This document shows, in pieces, positions 58,101-64,000 of a DNA stretch of 64,000 nt. Origin of the DNA: Patiria pectinifera (lineage: Eukaryota > Echinodermata > Asteroidea > Valvatida > Asterinidae). How positions within the stretch are numbered: position 1 is the first letter of the stretch; each line of letters begins with the position of its first letter. The translations under genes were made by a program, and so were the position numbers. The DNA is taken from NCBI GenBank assembly GCA_029964075.1, contig CM057129.1, positions 12,329,430-12,393,429 of the forward strand. Direction: 5' to 3'. The notes beneath the pieces were generated by a model. The model ran no database searches and was not told where the DNA came from. It was given only the letters and a program-made list of their open reading frames with translations.

Positions 58101-61100
58101 GGTCATGCGGTAATGCTTCACTCTCTGTCAAGACAATACGGGATGAAAGAGTATCTGAGTTAAATGTACTTAGGCAGGACACTTTTGCAGCAATTGCTCT
58201 CCAATGAACTGGTCGGGGTGATGCTTCACGCACTGTCATAAAAACAAGGGTTGAATGATGAATCTGAGTAATATGAATCATGGTTACTGTGTCCTAGGGC
58301 AAGGCACTTTGCAACAATTGCAGTATGTTCGTATATTTTGGTCAAGAAAGATTTCGAATGTCCACTGGAGTGTTATAATAAAAGAGAGTTTGTGGATACG
58401 TGACTGTGCAGTCATGAAAATAATGGATTGGTTGTGGATTTAACTGATAGACTTTTACCGCATGTGGGCTGTTTCTCTTGTCTTCCAGCTTCGCGTTGCC
58501 GTCCACTATTCCCCAGGACACCACTCCGATGGCGTTGATCTTGTTCCGTGACCTTAGGGTGTGCTCTCGCAGGGCCTTGCCCACGTGTTTCATCACACCT
58601 GTTCACGTCCAAGAACCACGCCCATAACACTATTAAACATAACAAAACTAACCACTGGCTTTCACACCGTGTTACATAATGATTCACAAAGGGCTTAAGG
58701 CACCTCCCTCTTTTTCCTTTTAATGTGATGGGCATACTGAGTGGAAACTACGAAGCGTGTGTTAACAGTACTGTGCCAAAGTACACGTACATAAAGCTAT
58801 CCCCTTGATTATATTTTGAGACATATTTTAAGGGACTGATGTCAATTTTTGAATTTCCTATTTCGGGGCAATGTTTGAGATGAAACCGTTCAAATCACAA
58901 CCCTTGCGGTTGAACTAGGTGGCTCAATTTCCAAACACTTATTTGAACAACACAGTGAATTATTTTTCTATCTTGTTCCTAAGAACCTGCTGAAAACCAA
59001 GTCGCTTCGGGAAACGAGCCAAACCGGCTTCGACTAGATCCATCTTTCGACTACATTACCATTCACCGTAAATTTTACAGTAAAGAATTGTAAATGCAGT
59101 ATTTTTACCAAATGTTCATTCACATCCAACTGAACCCTAATCGGTTAGCATGGTTGTCCAATTTAGTGTTCTTAAGGCAAATCTTATGATTTTTTTTTTA
59201 TGACAGTAGACCAACATCTCTTTTTTCCCATGAGGTTTTACTTGTAATTTACATCTGGAGTCTGGATTTTAATTTGTCCTTGCTCGATCCTGCCTCATAT
59301 TCATCCCGCTCCTCCTTGTCTTCATTTTTTTCCCTTCTTACCCGTATTTGTTCCGCCAGTCAGGATCCAAGCGTCAGTCGACTCGGCTACCTTCACGATA
59401 CCCTTCCGGAACACCCTCCTGAGCTTGGGTTGGAGGACGAAATCCTTGGCTCCTCCGGTCACCTCGATCAGCAGCTTAGGGAGGGGCAGGTCCCAGGTGT
59501 TGGTCAGAAGATCTAAGATGTCAGAGGCTGGGGTGTCATGAGCCACGCGGACGTACTGGAGGATTGGGTTGTGATCAAGATGTCATAAGTAATCGGAAGT
59601 GATCACCGTACTAACAAGTCATCAGAAGTCATTTAGTGGTTATCACAAGTTATAACTGTGTTATAGGGGGTCTGCCCGATGTTCCCCAATACATGTGTTC
59701 CCCAATACCGATGTTCCCCGAAATCCTTAGGAGAGGGTTAGGGTTAGGGTTATATGGTAAGGATTTCGGGGAACATCGGTATTGGGGAACATAGGTATGC
59801 ACCCGTGTTATAGTCATCTCAAGTCATCACAAGTTACCACAAATTATTACAAGTAAATTACAAGTCATCAAAAGAGTCACAAATCATCACAAGTAAATTA
59901 CAAGTCATCACTCATCACTAGTCATCACAGGTCATCACAATAAGTCATTACAAGTAATCGCTAGTCATCACAAGTCATCTGAAGTGAATCATCAGCTACT
60001 ACAAAGGCATTTCTTTGTCATTGTTCATTTACTGTTTCTTGTGACCAGACTTGTGACCTGACTTGAAACTTCACCACTTGTTTTTATCTTTCTTAACCTT
60101 TTTCTTTTGAAACTTGAAAAATAAACGAAGGCAACAAAAATGGCCCATTCCCTTTCCCCTTGGCCCCTACATTACTGTTTACTGCAGAAACGCCGGATAA
60201 TTTGTGCTTCACTAAACAAATCATGAGTCCTTCTGTTTTCCTCAAATTCATTTTTCAATAGTTTTTTTTTCAATTTTCCATTTCCCATCGTAGCATGTTG
60301 TGGCCCCAAGAAAGCATATCAACTTGACCTCGTACCTTAGCCCGCGTGGACGTCCAGACTCCTTGGAACTCCACCTCCCCGAAGGCATCCGTGGGGGATC
60401 GGCGCGTGTATCGCCCGTCATCTGGATCCCAAGTCTCGCCTGGTTCTGCTTCTACGCACTCCGGAACGTGATACTCAAATACACGGCCACACTGGCAACT
60501 ACAGAAAAGAACGAAAGCCTCTCAAATATCTGCATAAATGTCTGCATCGTTTTTTTTCTAGACATGTTTCATTAGGCTTACATGCCAAAGTACCATAACA
60601 GATCGATCTATTAGGCCCCGCCCACTGCGCACGTGGGAAACAACATGTGCGCCTATCCAATGCTTCACCGTTTGAGCCGCACTGCATGTTCAAGACGCGC
60701 GCGTTATATGCATATTGCCTACCCACGTGATATCAGACCTTTTTGCTAGGCATTGTCACAGTAGTCTGAGTATCACCAATATCCACGGAGCCAAGTCTCC
60801 TGTATAACGTCTGATATGTTAAAGCATGCAGATTTTATGCCATCTCGCGCCTCAGCCAATCGGAGTCGACTTTACTAAATCGTGACGTCATTTCATTCCC
60901 AAATCAGGACTAAACGTGTGATTGGTCAATCCAACGCAGTGCTTTGTAATACAACAACAGCCGGGCGCGTATCGCGTAACATGATACAGAGCACGTGACC
61001 ACAGCCTTTGTTGCTGTGTCTAGGTTCTTTTTTTTTTTCGTAACTTTCTCTTTTAAAAAGCTCAGTCTGCCTGCCACAAATTTCCTGTCTCTGGAATTAC

Positions 61101-61190
61101 TTACACGCCTTGTGATTTCTTGCTGGGCACGAAGCGGATGCAATCCACTTTCTTGAAGGTCTCTCTGATCATCTCATGGCCCGAGCGAAT
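39976..61190 (-). CDS. TRPM: TRPM-family cation channel, 23 exons, 5' end outside window
   Basis: Twenty-three exons join in phase over 21.2 kb to give 3669 nt, 1222 residues plus stop. Residues 1-740 are melastatin homology regions (AWILTGGTNTG, HTHFILVDNGTVGNYGVEI, CGIPAVCLVLEGG, LSLIWNRVDLAKEKIF). Residues 741-1048 hold S1-S6 (VFYIIFLMMFSFVVLVDL; GPYVNMIGNM; SYGVARQAILFP; pore YGELFPDTLD; NVLLLNLLIAIF). Residues 1049-1075 carry the TRP helix (EIWKFQRY) and the C-terminus is a coiled coil. It should be a tetrameric, Ca2+-permeable plasma-membrane channel. Some segments resemble TRPM1/3/6/7 (GPYVNMIG) and others TRPM2/8 (VEGSGR-like), so the subfamily is unresolved. No NUDT9-H or kinase domain was found. 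The first exon in the window begins in phase 0 after an acceptor, so at least one upstream exon is missing. Confidence 0.95.
40335..40645. repeat. tandem pair of ~156-bp repeats with nuclear-receptor-like half sites
   Basis: Two direct copies (about 40335-40491 and 40492-40645) share CAATGACCTCATTTGACCC and GTCACCAAGTTTGGTTGAGA. The first contains TGACCTTTGACCT at 40394-40406, an exact DR1 element on the minus strand. It lies in a TRPM intron. Confidence 0.75.
40787..40919 (-). CDS. TRPM: TRPM exon w22: C-terminal linker
   Basis: 133 nt (2 + 43 codons + 2), acceptor GTATCAG, donor GTGAGC. It encodes NFEEECTENYLRQKALEKQL, matching the FEExCxExYL-xxK block between the TRP helix and the coiled coil. 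Confidence 0.94.
41237..41424 (-). CDS. TRPM: TRPM exon w21: TRP helix
   Basis: 188 nt (1 + 62 codons + 1), acceptor CTTGTCAG, donor GTAGGT. It encodes NTFTRVHDNASEIWKFQRYC and LILEYSKKPFLPPPFTIVIH. IWKFQR is the TRP box, and the PxPPPF-xxxxH pattern follows in nearly all TRPMs. Confidence 0.96.
42037..42160 (-). CDS. TRPM: TRPM exon w20: outer pore and S6
   Basis: 124 nt (2 + 40 codons + 2), acceptor TTAAACAG, donor GTGAGT. It encodes ATASPQAEAGDLDKVIVTGI then MSVYLMISNVLLLNLLIAIF (S6). Joining to the previous exon makes an N-A-T glycosylation sequon in the outer pore loop. The 5.2 kb intron before it contains the LTR insertion. Confidence 0.96.
43004..43289 (-). repeat. LTR (3' LTR of the minus-strand element)
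   Basis: About 286 bp, near-identical to 45557-45846. Confidence 0.88.
43505..44706 (-). repeat. 39-bp coding-length tandem array inside the LTR element
   Basis: About 31 units of 39 bp. Twelve regular 78-bp dimers (about 43770-44706) alternate GCGGAGCGTCTCTACCGGCT and GCGGAGCAACTTTTCCAGCT types, then about seven diverged monomers. Because 39 is a multiple of three, several frames on both strands stay open. The minus-strand frame repeats 13 residues (ETLRTGFNGAELE / KLLRTGINGAEPV). Whether any is translated is unknown. Confidence 0.92.
44811..45307. repeat. 299-bp tandem duplication inside the LTR element
   Basis: A ~197 bp block (CATGCGTCCGTTGTATG ... CGCGATTCCCCATGGGATG) occurs at 44811 and again at 45110. 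CGTCCGTTGTATGAATGTGT also recurs at 45011. Confidence 0.85.
45557..45846 (-). repeat. LTR (5' LTR of the minus-strand element)
   Basis: 290 bp, begins and ends with the inverted TGTAACG / CGTTACA pair. The primer-binding site lies immediately inside it. Confidence 0.9.
46192..46616. mobile_element. foldback / mariner-like element, right end missing
   Basis: It begins after TA with CAGGGTGAGTAAAAAAAACG, like the mariner-type ends at 52097. From 46269 to 46616 it is a long inverted repeat, arms about 155 bp and ~85% alike (AAGCTTTCTTTTAGTACAAG pairs with CTTGTACTAAAAGAAAGC). The expected right terminus is not present. Confidence 0.7.
46630..46735. repeat. palindromic CGAGTACTCG segment, hAT-like end
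   Basis: A cluster of ACTCGCGAGTACTCGAGCA words ends in CTCGCCCAGCACTA, which resembles the terminus of hAT-type MITEs. No matching left end was found. Confidence 0.35.
46773..47299. mobile_element. MITE family B, copy 3 (inverted, diverged)
   Basis: Starts TTAAAGGACCCGTACAATGT and ends AAATTCATCTTATGGACCAT. It aligns throughout with the reverse complement of 16952-17529 (CATATTCATGARCAAAAGTG; AAATGACATCACAG; GTGTTCYTYAGAAAAATTCA). Confidence 0.7.
47326..47518 (-). CDS. TRPM: TRPM exon w19: S5 and pore helix
   Basis: 193 nt (64 codons + 1), acceptor CCCATAG, donor GTAAAA. It encodes VYFMLILLVFLVSYGVARQA (S5), then PYWQVYGELFPDTLDIF, the pore helix and filter with the acidic residues after it. 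The weak donor is supported by the phase of the next exon. A MITE ends about 27 nt beyond it. Confidence 0.95.
47604..47925 (+). mobile_element. piggyBac-like MITE, decayed uninterrupted copy
   Basis: Starts CCCTCCTATGCAAATTAACA and aligns with 17963-18606 minus the nested element (CAGCTATGCTTTGACTCCGG is the intact target). The right end is degraded and lacks the terminal GGAGGG. Confidence 0.7.
48220..48507 (-). CDS. TRPM: TRPM exon w18: S3-S4 and S4-S5 linker
   Basis: 288 nt, 96 codons, phase 0-0, acceptor TTTACAAG, donor GTGCGT. It encodes DKWNIWDLAGILLYIPGFIF (S3), ARMFFCLDVMVWYIRLLDVC (S4) and VMGPYVNMIGNM (S4-S5 linker). The GPYVNMIGxM motif matches TRPM1/3-type channels. Confidence 0.96.
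48556..49062 (-). repeat. tandem array derived from the 3' end of TRPM exon w17
   Basis: Five decayed copies, ~101 bp apart, of the last ~70 nt of the exon plus ~30 nt of intron. Core words at 48556, 48650, 48756, 48855 and 48961 resemble the exon end ACCTGTCGCAGTTCCTCCAT at 49061. The copy at 48655-48728 still reads GDIMIVDLAVTCTVFTL on the minus strand (exon: GDIMIVEWAVTCTMFTL). Copies near 48756, 48855 and 48961 keep a GT donor. Confidence 0.85.
49063..49191 (-). CDS. TRPM: TRPM exon w17: S1 and start of S2
   Basis: 129 nt, 43 codons, phase 0-0, acceptor CTTGTAG, donor GTGGGT. It encodes VFYIIFLMMFSFVVLVDLQG (S1), then EWAVTCTMFTLAMEELRQ (S2 with the conserved E-E-x-RQ end). The last ~70 nt and the donor are repeated, in decayed form, about five times in the following intron. 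Confidence 0.95.
49270..49960 (+). mobile_element. CR1-type LINE fragment (low confidence)
   Basis: The plus-strand frame 49587-49808 reads TLIVMCGEVLICPGS and later LDVDLCGLCSNRP. This resembles the GDVExNPGP...CGxC stretch at the start of the CR1-like LINE polyprotein. It ends near CAATAAATCATTATTTTTAT. Decayed, no reverse transcriptase. Confidence 0.4.
50077..50265 (-). CDS. TRPM: TRPM exon w16: pre-S1 helix
   Basis: 189 nt, 63 codons, phase 0-0, acceptor TGATCAG, donor GTAGGT. It ends EKARMLLVAPILKFWINA, corresponding to the FYxAPIVKFWxN entry to S1. The first part is a Pro/Arg-rich linker. Confidence 0.93.
50959..51102 (-). CDS. TRPM: TRPM exon w15: variable pre-S1 linker
   Basis: 144 nt, 48 codons, phase 0-0, acceptor ATTTCAG, donor GTAAGA. 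It encodes ELTEWLFPATISNSTDEILR and a Ser/Arg-rich stretch (RAANRSSGRWRDGATSEYEM). This is the cytosolic linker before S1, variable among TRPMs. Confidence 0.85.
51150..51378. repeat. degenerate minisatellite, left part
   Basis: Irregular repeats of CACAAGCTACAAGATCGTAACA-like words (quoted in part), unit roughly 35-40 bp. It continues at 51481-51720 after a retroelement fragment. It lies in the TRPM intron between w14 and w15. Confidence 0.7.
51379..51480 (+). mobile_element. Penelope-like retroelement fragment with hammerhead-like motif
   Basis: CTCCTGACGACGGGCAG, a six-base loop, then CTGTTCGAAACG. This matches the CTGANGA - stem II - GAAA layout of hammerhead motifs known from Penelope-like elements. 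GGGCAG pairs with CTGTTC through G-U pairs. It interrupts the minisatellite. Confidence 0.4.
51481..51720. repeat. degenerate minisatellite, right part
   Basis: Continues the array of ACAAGATCGTAACAACTTCT-like units up to the splice donor of exon w14. Confidence 0.7.
51726..51948 (-). CDS. TRPM: TRPM exon w14: MHR4 to pre-S1
   Basis: 223 nt (1 + 74 codons), acceptor TTTCAG, donor GTAGGT. It encodes WYENLAVELLGQCFEEDASF, LDNWSEQTCLSLAA, SRFIAHPSIQFLLNDQWYG, closely following the family pattern before the membrane domain. Confidence 0.96.
52097..52751. mobile_element. mariner-like element with ~180-bp terminal inverted repeats
   Basis: TA-flanked, ends CAGGGTGATTAAAAGA / TTTTGGCTCACCCTG. The two arms align for about 180 bp (shared TTGTGTGAAAAAAAATGAA). 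No transposase in the ~250 bp centre. Sits in the w13-w14 intron. Confidence 0.8.
52754..53714. other. TRPM intron without recognised features
   Basis: Unique-looking intronic DNA. No exon or repeat recognised. Confidence 0.4.
53715..53947 (-). CDS. TRPM: TRPM exon w13: MHR4
   Basis: 233 nt (77 codons + 2), acceptor GCCTACAG, donor GTGGGT. It encodes PFNDLFLWALLTKKYQIARL and MWQRGRETLAKALIGARLCY, the P-x-LLIWA-x-RxxLAxxxWxxGxxxxAxALxAxKLY block. A second AG four bases further in would break the phase. Confidence 0.95.
54320..54481 (-). CDS. TRPM: TRPM exon w12: MHR3
   Basis: 162 nt, 54 codons, phase 0-0, acceptor CTACCAG, donor GTATAG. It encodes FKLQDIGRVIQYLLSKGFAC then NYTVNSSESNQRCGTCG, matching the LxDVGxVIEYLLG-xYxxxYT block. 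The Cys-rich CGTCGTFMRC stretch is not typical. Confidence 0.9.
54605..54670 (-). CDS. TRPM: TRPM exon w11: short MHR3 exon
   Basis: 66 nt, 22 codons, phase 0-0, acceptor ATTCCCAG, donor GTACGG. It encodes DESEPFPTLCILYQQANLMP plus PK. It is phase-compatible and correctly placed between two certain exons. Family similarity is weak here, as usual for this variable stretch. Confidence 0.8.
54928..55074 (-). CDS. TRPM: TRPM exon w10: MHR3
   Basis: 147 nt, 49 codons, phase 0-0, acceptor CTTTTAG, donor GTAATT. It encodes LDEKMEVALVRNRVDFVELF and LETGCYMKSFVTTKRLEQLY, matching the DRVxFVKLLLENGVxxxxFLT block. Confidence 0.95.
55574..55674 (-). CDS. TRPM: TRPM exon w9: MHR2/3
   Basis: 101 nt (2 + 33 codons), acceptor TTTCCCAG, donor GTAAGC. 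It encodes CPSDQLKLSLIWNRVDLAKE then KIFNQNLSWN, the LxLAWNRVDIAxxxIF block found in every TRPM. Confidence 0.95.
56016..56088 (-). CDS. TRPM: TRPM exon w8: short MHR2 exon
   Basis: 73 nt (24 codons + 1), acceptor TTTGCAG, donor GTAATC. It encodes ITIYSVDAEDDVDIDY then AILNALMK, the TRPM ITVFxxxxDxxDxDxAILxALLK block. It is too short to stand out as an open frame and was found by filling the gap between its neighbours. Phase agrees on both sides. Confidence 0.92.
56683..56806 (-). CDS. TRPM: TRPM exon w7: MHR2
   Basis: 124 nt (1 + 41 codons), acceptor TTTGCAG, donor GTAAGA. It encodes a charged helix (PEHEERLRKKIAHTF) and SLFEDLIQVIKRKNL, equivalent to the FxxxLxQCxxRKxL helix before the ITVF strand. 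Confidence 0.92.
57014..57185 (-). CDS. TRPM: TRPM exon w6: MHR2
   Basis: 172 nt (2 + 56 codons + 2), acceptor CTCTGCAG, donor GTAAGT. It encodes DCGIPAVCLVLEGGLNTIRV, then IPVVIAEGSGRGADLIAYAY. The EGSGR-ADLI block is typical, in TRPM2-like form. Confidence 0.95.
57953..58124 (-). CDS. TRPM: TRPM exon w5: MHR1/2
   Basis: 172 nt (57 codons + 1), acceptor TTGACAG, donor GTACGT. It encodes NHTHFILVDNGTVGNYGVEI and TLRSNLEKLVSNQ. A consensus donor and the phase of the next exon select this 3' end over a longer open frame. A partial copy of the 5' edge of this exon lies about 110 bp upstream in the intron. Confidence 0.94.
58093..58340. repeat. partial tandem duplication of the 5' edge of TRPM exon w5
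   Basis: CAATGAACTGGTC...AATGCTTCAC and following intron (58093-58195) recur at about 58203-58325 with the same order of words (CACTTTTGCAGCAATTGC versus CACTTTGCAACAATTGC). Period about 111 bp. The second copy lacks the open frame. Confidence 0.65.
58459..58598 (-). CDS. TRPM: TRPM exon w4: MHR1
   Basis: 140 nt (2 + 46 codons), acceptor GAACAG, donor GTAAAA. It encodes VMKHVGKALREHTLRSRNKI then NAIGVVSWGIVDGNAKL, the TRPM signature following the TGGTNTG loop. Confidence 0.95.
59342..59555 (-). CDS. TRPM: TRPM exon w3: MHR1 with TGGTNTG loop
   Basis: 214 nt (71 codons + 1), acceptor CCTCCAG, donor GTAAGA. It encodes YVRVAHDTPASDILDLLTNT, PKLLIEVTGGAKDF and DAWILTGGTNTG. The last is the glycine-rich nucleotide-fold loop shared by all TRPM N-termini; in TRPM2 this region helps bind ADP-ribose. 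Confidence 0.95.
59570..60000. repeat. AAGTCATCAC satellite interrupted by a foldback
   Basis: Degenerate ~10-bp units (AAGTCATCACAAGT, TTACAAGTAAATTACAAG) at 59570-59660 and 59815-60000. The foldback at about 59666-59808 separates the two parts. Confidence 0.75.
59696..59791. repeat. perfect 34-bp inverted repeat with telomere-like loop
   Basis: Arms 59696-59729 and 59758-59791 are exact reverse complements (TGTTCCCCAATACCGATG...). The 28-nt loop contains GGGTTAGGGTTAGGGTTA. Less perfect pairing (GGTATGCACCC versus GGGTCTGCCC) continues outside. Confidence 0.95.
60336..60498 (-). CDS. TRPM: TRPM exon w2: MHR1
   Basis: 163 nt (1 + 54 codons), acceptor CTGTAG, donor GTACGA. It encodes CQCGRVFEYHVPE and later SPTDAFGEVEFQG, matching the C-x-CGR and SPTDAxGxIxFQG blocks of TRPM proteins. 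Confidence 0.93.
60499..61104. other. TRPM intron with CCAAT/E-box words
   Basis: CpG-richer than its surroundings, with GCACGTGGG, CACGTGACC, AGCCAATCGG and GATTGGTCAATCC. It could hold an internal promoter or enhancer, but nothing decisive. Confidence 0.3.
61105..61190 (-). CDS. TRPM: TRPM exon w1: N-terminal MHR1 start
   Basis: The acceptor CCCTTAG lies just above 61190 and the donor GTAAGT just below 61105. The exon is 86 nt (28 codons + 2). It reads IRSGHEMIRETFKKVDCIRF then VPSKKSQG, matching the short WIxxTFxKRECxxFVPSxK block near the TRPM N-terminus. An internal Met exists, but the strong acceptor argues for an upstream exon. Confidence 0.85.
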
Positions 61191-63078
61191 CTAAGGGAAG
61201 AGACGACAAAACACATGCTTCACCGAGTATCAAGATCCGTCGACGGACCGAGAAAATATCAATATTCGTGGAGCAAATGTTATCTTTGGATTTGTCCCTC
61301 GTCGACCTTTTGACTCTTGTTCCAGGGGTGAGAGCTAGAGAATACAAAAGCTTTTTCGAAATGTGTCTCACAATCTGTCACAATAAGCAAACTCCTGATT
61401 AAGAAAAATGCGTACCCTATTTTAATATATTTGCTTTTCAAATGTTGTGGTAATGGTGCGTGTGCCCTTGAGCAAGACGCTCTGTCACTCATTGCTTCTT
61501 TCCACCCAGGAGTAAAAGGGTGCCTGTGAGGATAGTGTTGGTGACTGTGAGAGGTTAAATACGGCCAAGATCGCCGAAATGGCTGCCTACCGGCCGTGTA
61601 TGCGTTGAGAAGGTTTCAGGAGTGTTTGCCCGTTGAAATAGGGAACATAATAAAGCGTTTCGATCATCCGTTGCGGCGTATAAAAGCGCTATATAAATGC
61701 CTGCTTTTATTATATTATTATTATTATCCAAACAAATCAAATAAGTTTTTTCTTCCAACGAATTTTCAAAAGGCAATGGAAACCGGTTTAATTGATAGCA
61801 TTTTGTTTTCAACCCAAAGCCATGTTACCAACTGCCAAGTAAATGAGTGATAGTTTGGACTCCTTAAATGACAAGTGCAGCTGAGTTTCTCTGACGAGCC
61901 CCATTCATTAAGAGTGTCCTCGAGCAACGTAATTACGTTTGCCTGCGGAATACGGTTGTAAAGCGGACAAGTTTGGTATAAGGAATGAATTCCGACGTAT
62001 GATGTTACGTAATGGGCATAAGAGGGTATGTCTAATTTGCATTGGGAAGAATGTGCATAGAGTCCAGGGGAAAGCGTTTGTAGGTTTATTCTAGCTTGCG
62101 ACTTCAGTTCGATGAGTTCAGTCACAAGCACAAAGATGGAGCTGGGCGACATTTCCGACCTCGTTGAACTGAACTTTCAAGAAATCAATTCTTAAGGTCA
62201 AACAAATTAAGTAACCTTCAGTAGCAACAACAGTCAGCGTGAGCTGAATCGGATGCGCAGGTTGTCAAGTTAGAGGAATAACGCAAACGAGGAAACAAAG
62301 AACAACATAAGGTCAGTAATGAAGCCGCGGATGTCATGCTTGAGCTTGCGGACAGCTCGGACGCCGACCACCGCAAACAAAGCTGCCTCGCAGAGGCCTT
62401 GGACGATGAAAAAAAACGCATTATGAAAGCCGAGGCAAGCGCGCAGAGAAAGATCAAAACTAAGACAAGACGAAAAAATTTCAATGGGGTAGACGATAGG
62501 CTAATACTCCACACGCAACCAGATCCGAAGCAACAACGGCAGGTTTTAGCGGAGCTAGCACAACGCCGGATACCAGTTACGGCTACGGAGGTCGCAAACC
62601 GGAAGCGTTTTTAGCTTGTTGGAAGTTCGGCCACTGGAGAAACGGAGTGCAGAGAGGATGCGAGTGACGGCCATAAGGTAAGTGAAACAGAGAATGTATT
62701 GTGGCGTTATAATGGTCAGGTTCAATACCAAATACCATCTCCTGTAGGGCGCTTAAAAGGTAATCTTAGAAAAAGGAAAATACAAATGCAAAACATACTG
62801 AGCATTTTACGGAATGATTTTGAGCTTCCACTGCTTACGGTGTCCGAAAAAAAGCTGAAATTAACCCACACTTGTACGAACAAAAAGGCAAATATGAGGA
62901 CGCACAGGTTGTCCTAGTCCGAAAATTTGGGACTCTCAATACTGTGTAAGAGAGTCCAAAAACTAAAGGCATTGAAAACAAGCAAAAACAAGAAGATAGA
63001 CTGGCACCTGAAACAACCAGCTCAACACAACTTCAGAACTGCATCAATCAAAATAAAGTGCCAAACAGGGGTGCTGTG
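61191..63078. other. 5' flank / upstream TRPM intron
   Basis: No TRPM exon recognised. 61585-61735 ends in GCGCTATATAAATGCCTG followed by TTATTATTATT, a typical SINE tail in animals. About 62230-62900 has a lysine-rich helical plus-strand frame (62336-62614) that may be a fossil retroelement gag remnant; very uncertain and clearly degraded. Confidence 0.35.
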
Positions 63079-63314
63079 CATGGGCGTCGCGAGGGGGTGC
63101 CCCCCCCCCTCCGAAAAACGAAAAAAAGGGGGAAAAAAAGGAAAAAGAGTTGCGAAGCCATATTGCTGTTAATTTGATGGGGGTGGGGGGGGGGTTCAAA
63201 TGCTCCCCTGCACACGCTCGGAAAAATTATAAATTGAGAGAACATAATGAAAAAGCTAAGAAATTTTGGGGGAAAATTTGCCCCCCCCCGAAAAAAATCC
63301 TGGCGACGCCCATA
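63079..63314. mobile_element. hAT-like MITE with 8-bp target duplication
   Basis: 236 bp between GTGCTGTG (63071-63078) and GTGCTGTG (63315-63322). Ends CATGGGCGTCGCGAGG / CCTGGCGACGCCCATA. Poly-C runs lie just inside the ends. The right duplication forms the start of the adjoining tRNA-like repeat. Confidence 0.8.
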
Positions 63315-63930
63315 GTGCTGTGGTCCAATGGTTACGGTGTTCGGCTCGTGTGCTGTGGTACATGGGTTCGAATCCTGACGGGGAACATGGTGCTTGTTCA
63401 GCGTCATTGCTAGAGGGCGAACTATTATATTACAAGGATTACGTTTTGGTCAATGGAAATATTTACGACAGCTGCACTGCAGATATGGTTATTTGAAGAA
63501 GGTGGTAAGAGATTCACAAAAAAATCAGATGGATTTAAAAACGGAAAGTAAGCTTGTCAAGGGACCGGTTGACCGTATTATATATCGGTCCACTTGTCAC
63601 AAAGGCACTTTATACCATTATTACTTCGTCCTTCGGAGGGGACATAAAGCCGTAGGTTCCGTGTGTTATGCACGTTAATGAACCATTTACTTATCGCAAA
63701 GAGAAGGGGTTTGCCAAGGTGTTTCTGGCAGTGGCTGCAATATGCGCCGCAACACCTTGTATATAGGCCTACCCTTTTATACAAGTGCTACATAAGGGGT
63801 CTCACATTTCTCATAAACTTCATTTGCCGTACCGGTACCTGTCTTTAAAAATGTGGTTACCAGCGCCTTGAGTACCTAATTGTTGGCAGATACTTGCGCT
63901 ATATGAGACTCCGGTATTATTATTTAAAGA
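63315..63930 (+). repeat. tRNA-headed SINE
   Basis: The head (63320-63385) has GTGGTCCAATGGTTACGGTG and the B-box GGGTTCGAATCCTGACG. The 3' part has GCACGTTAATGAACCATTTA and ends GCGCTATATGAGACTCCGGT then TATTATTATT, the usual SINE/LINE tail. Middle boundaries are unclear. Confidence 0.5.
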
Positions 63931-64000
63931 AACATTTGGCAAGTTAAGAAATTCAAAATTATGAATTTGGAAAATAGCAGAACAAGTTATTGTTATCGGT

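Noticed and set aside
61766-62152. 128-codon minus-strand frame as a possible first TRPM exon
   Set aside because: No similarity to TRPM N-termini and no donor in the right phase leading to the exon at 61190.

Overview
This is a piece of animal nuclear genome, most likely a marine invertebrate deuterostome. I favour an echinoderm, but the species cannot be fixed from the sequence. Reasons: many short exons with GT-AG introns, dense MITEs and tRNA-derived SINEs, frequent TAGGCCTA-type words, simple-repeat runs, and an ARID3/dead ringer gene close to its deuterostome relatives. There are no bacterial operons, ribosome binding sites or CRISPR arrays.

Two host genes are well supported and lie tail to tail. 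On the + strand, five exons (1076-31880) encode the last 284 residues of an ARID3/dead ringer transcription factor: most of the ARID DNA-binding domain, a linker, the REKLES-beta segment and a stop. Its start lies left of the window. One 24.15 kb intron (1149-25298) splits the ARID domain. On the - strand, 23 exons (61190 down to 39976) encode 1222 contiguous residues of a TRPM cation channel: the melastatin homology regions, S1-S6 with the pore, the TRP box and a C-terminal coiled coil. Its first exon(s) lie right of 61190. Every junction in both genes was checked for phase. The summed coding lengths (855 and 3669 nt) are multiples of three.

Layout. 1-1075: upstream ARID3 intron. 1149-25298: giant intron holding a piggyBac-like TTAA MITE, a Tc1/mariner-like MITE, an hAT-like MITE, a PIF/Harbinger-like MITE, a palindromic minisatellite, and a 3.6-3.7 kb direct tandem duplication (about 16972-24301) that carries a nested transposon pair in each copy. 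25299-31880: remaining ARID3 exons, with a LINE reverse-transcriptase fragment, a GACT-type minisatellite and tRNA-like repeats between them. 31881-39975: AT-rich intergenic space with SINEs and a long Harbinger-like element holding two CCTTGG arrays. 39976-61190: TRPM. Its introns contain a young LTR-retrotransposon insertion (43004-45846) without pol, a foldback element, decayed tandem copies of one of TRPM's own exon ends (48556-49062), LINE fragments, a long-TIR mariner-like element and a perfect inverted repeat with a telomere-like loop. 61191-64000: 5' flank or upstream TRPM intron with SINE/MITE insertions and no recognisable host exon.

The two genes have no evident functional link. 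ARID3 is a nuclear regulator and TRPM a membrane channel. The most unusual structures are the exon-derived minisatellite inside TRPM, the tandem-repeat-bearing LTR element, and the nested MITEs copied by the tandem duplication.
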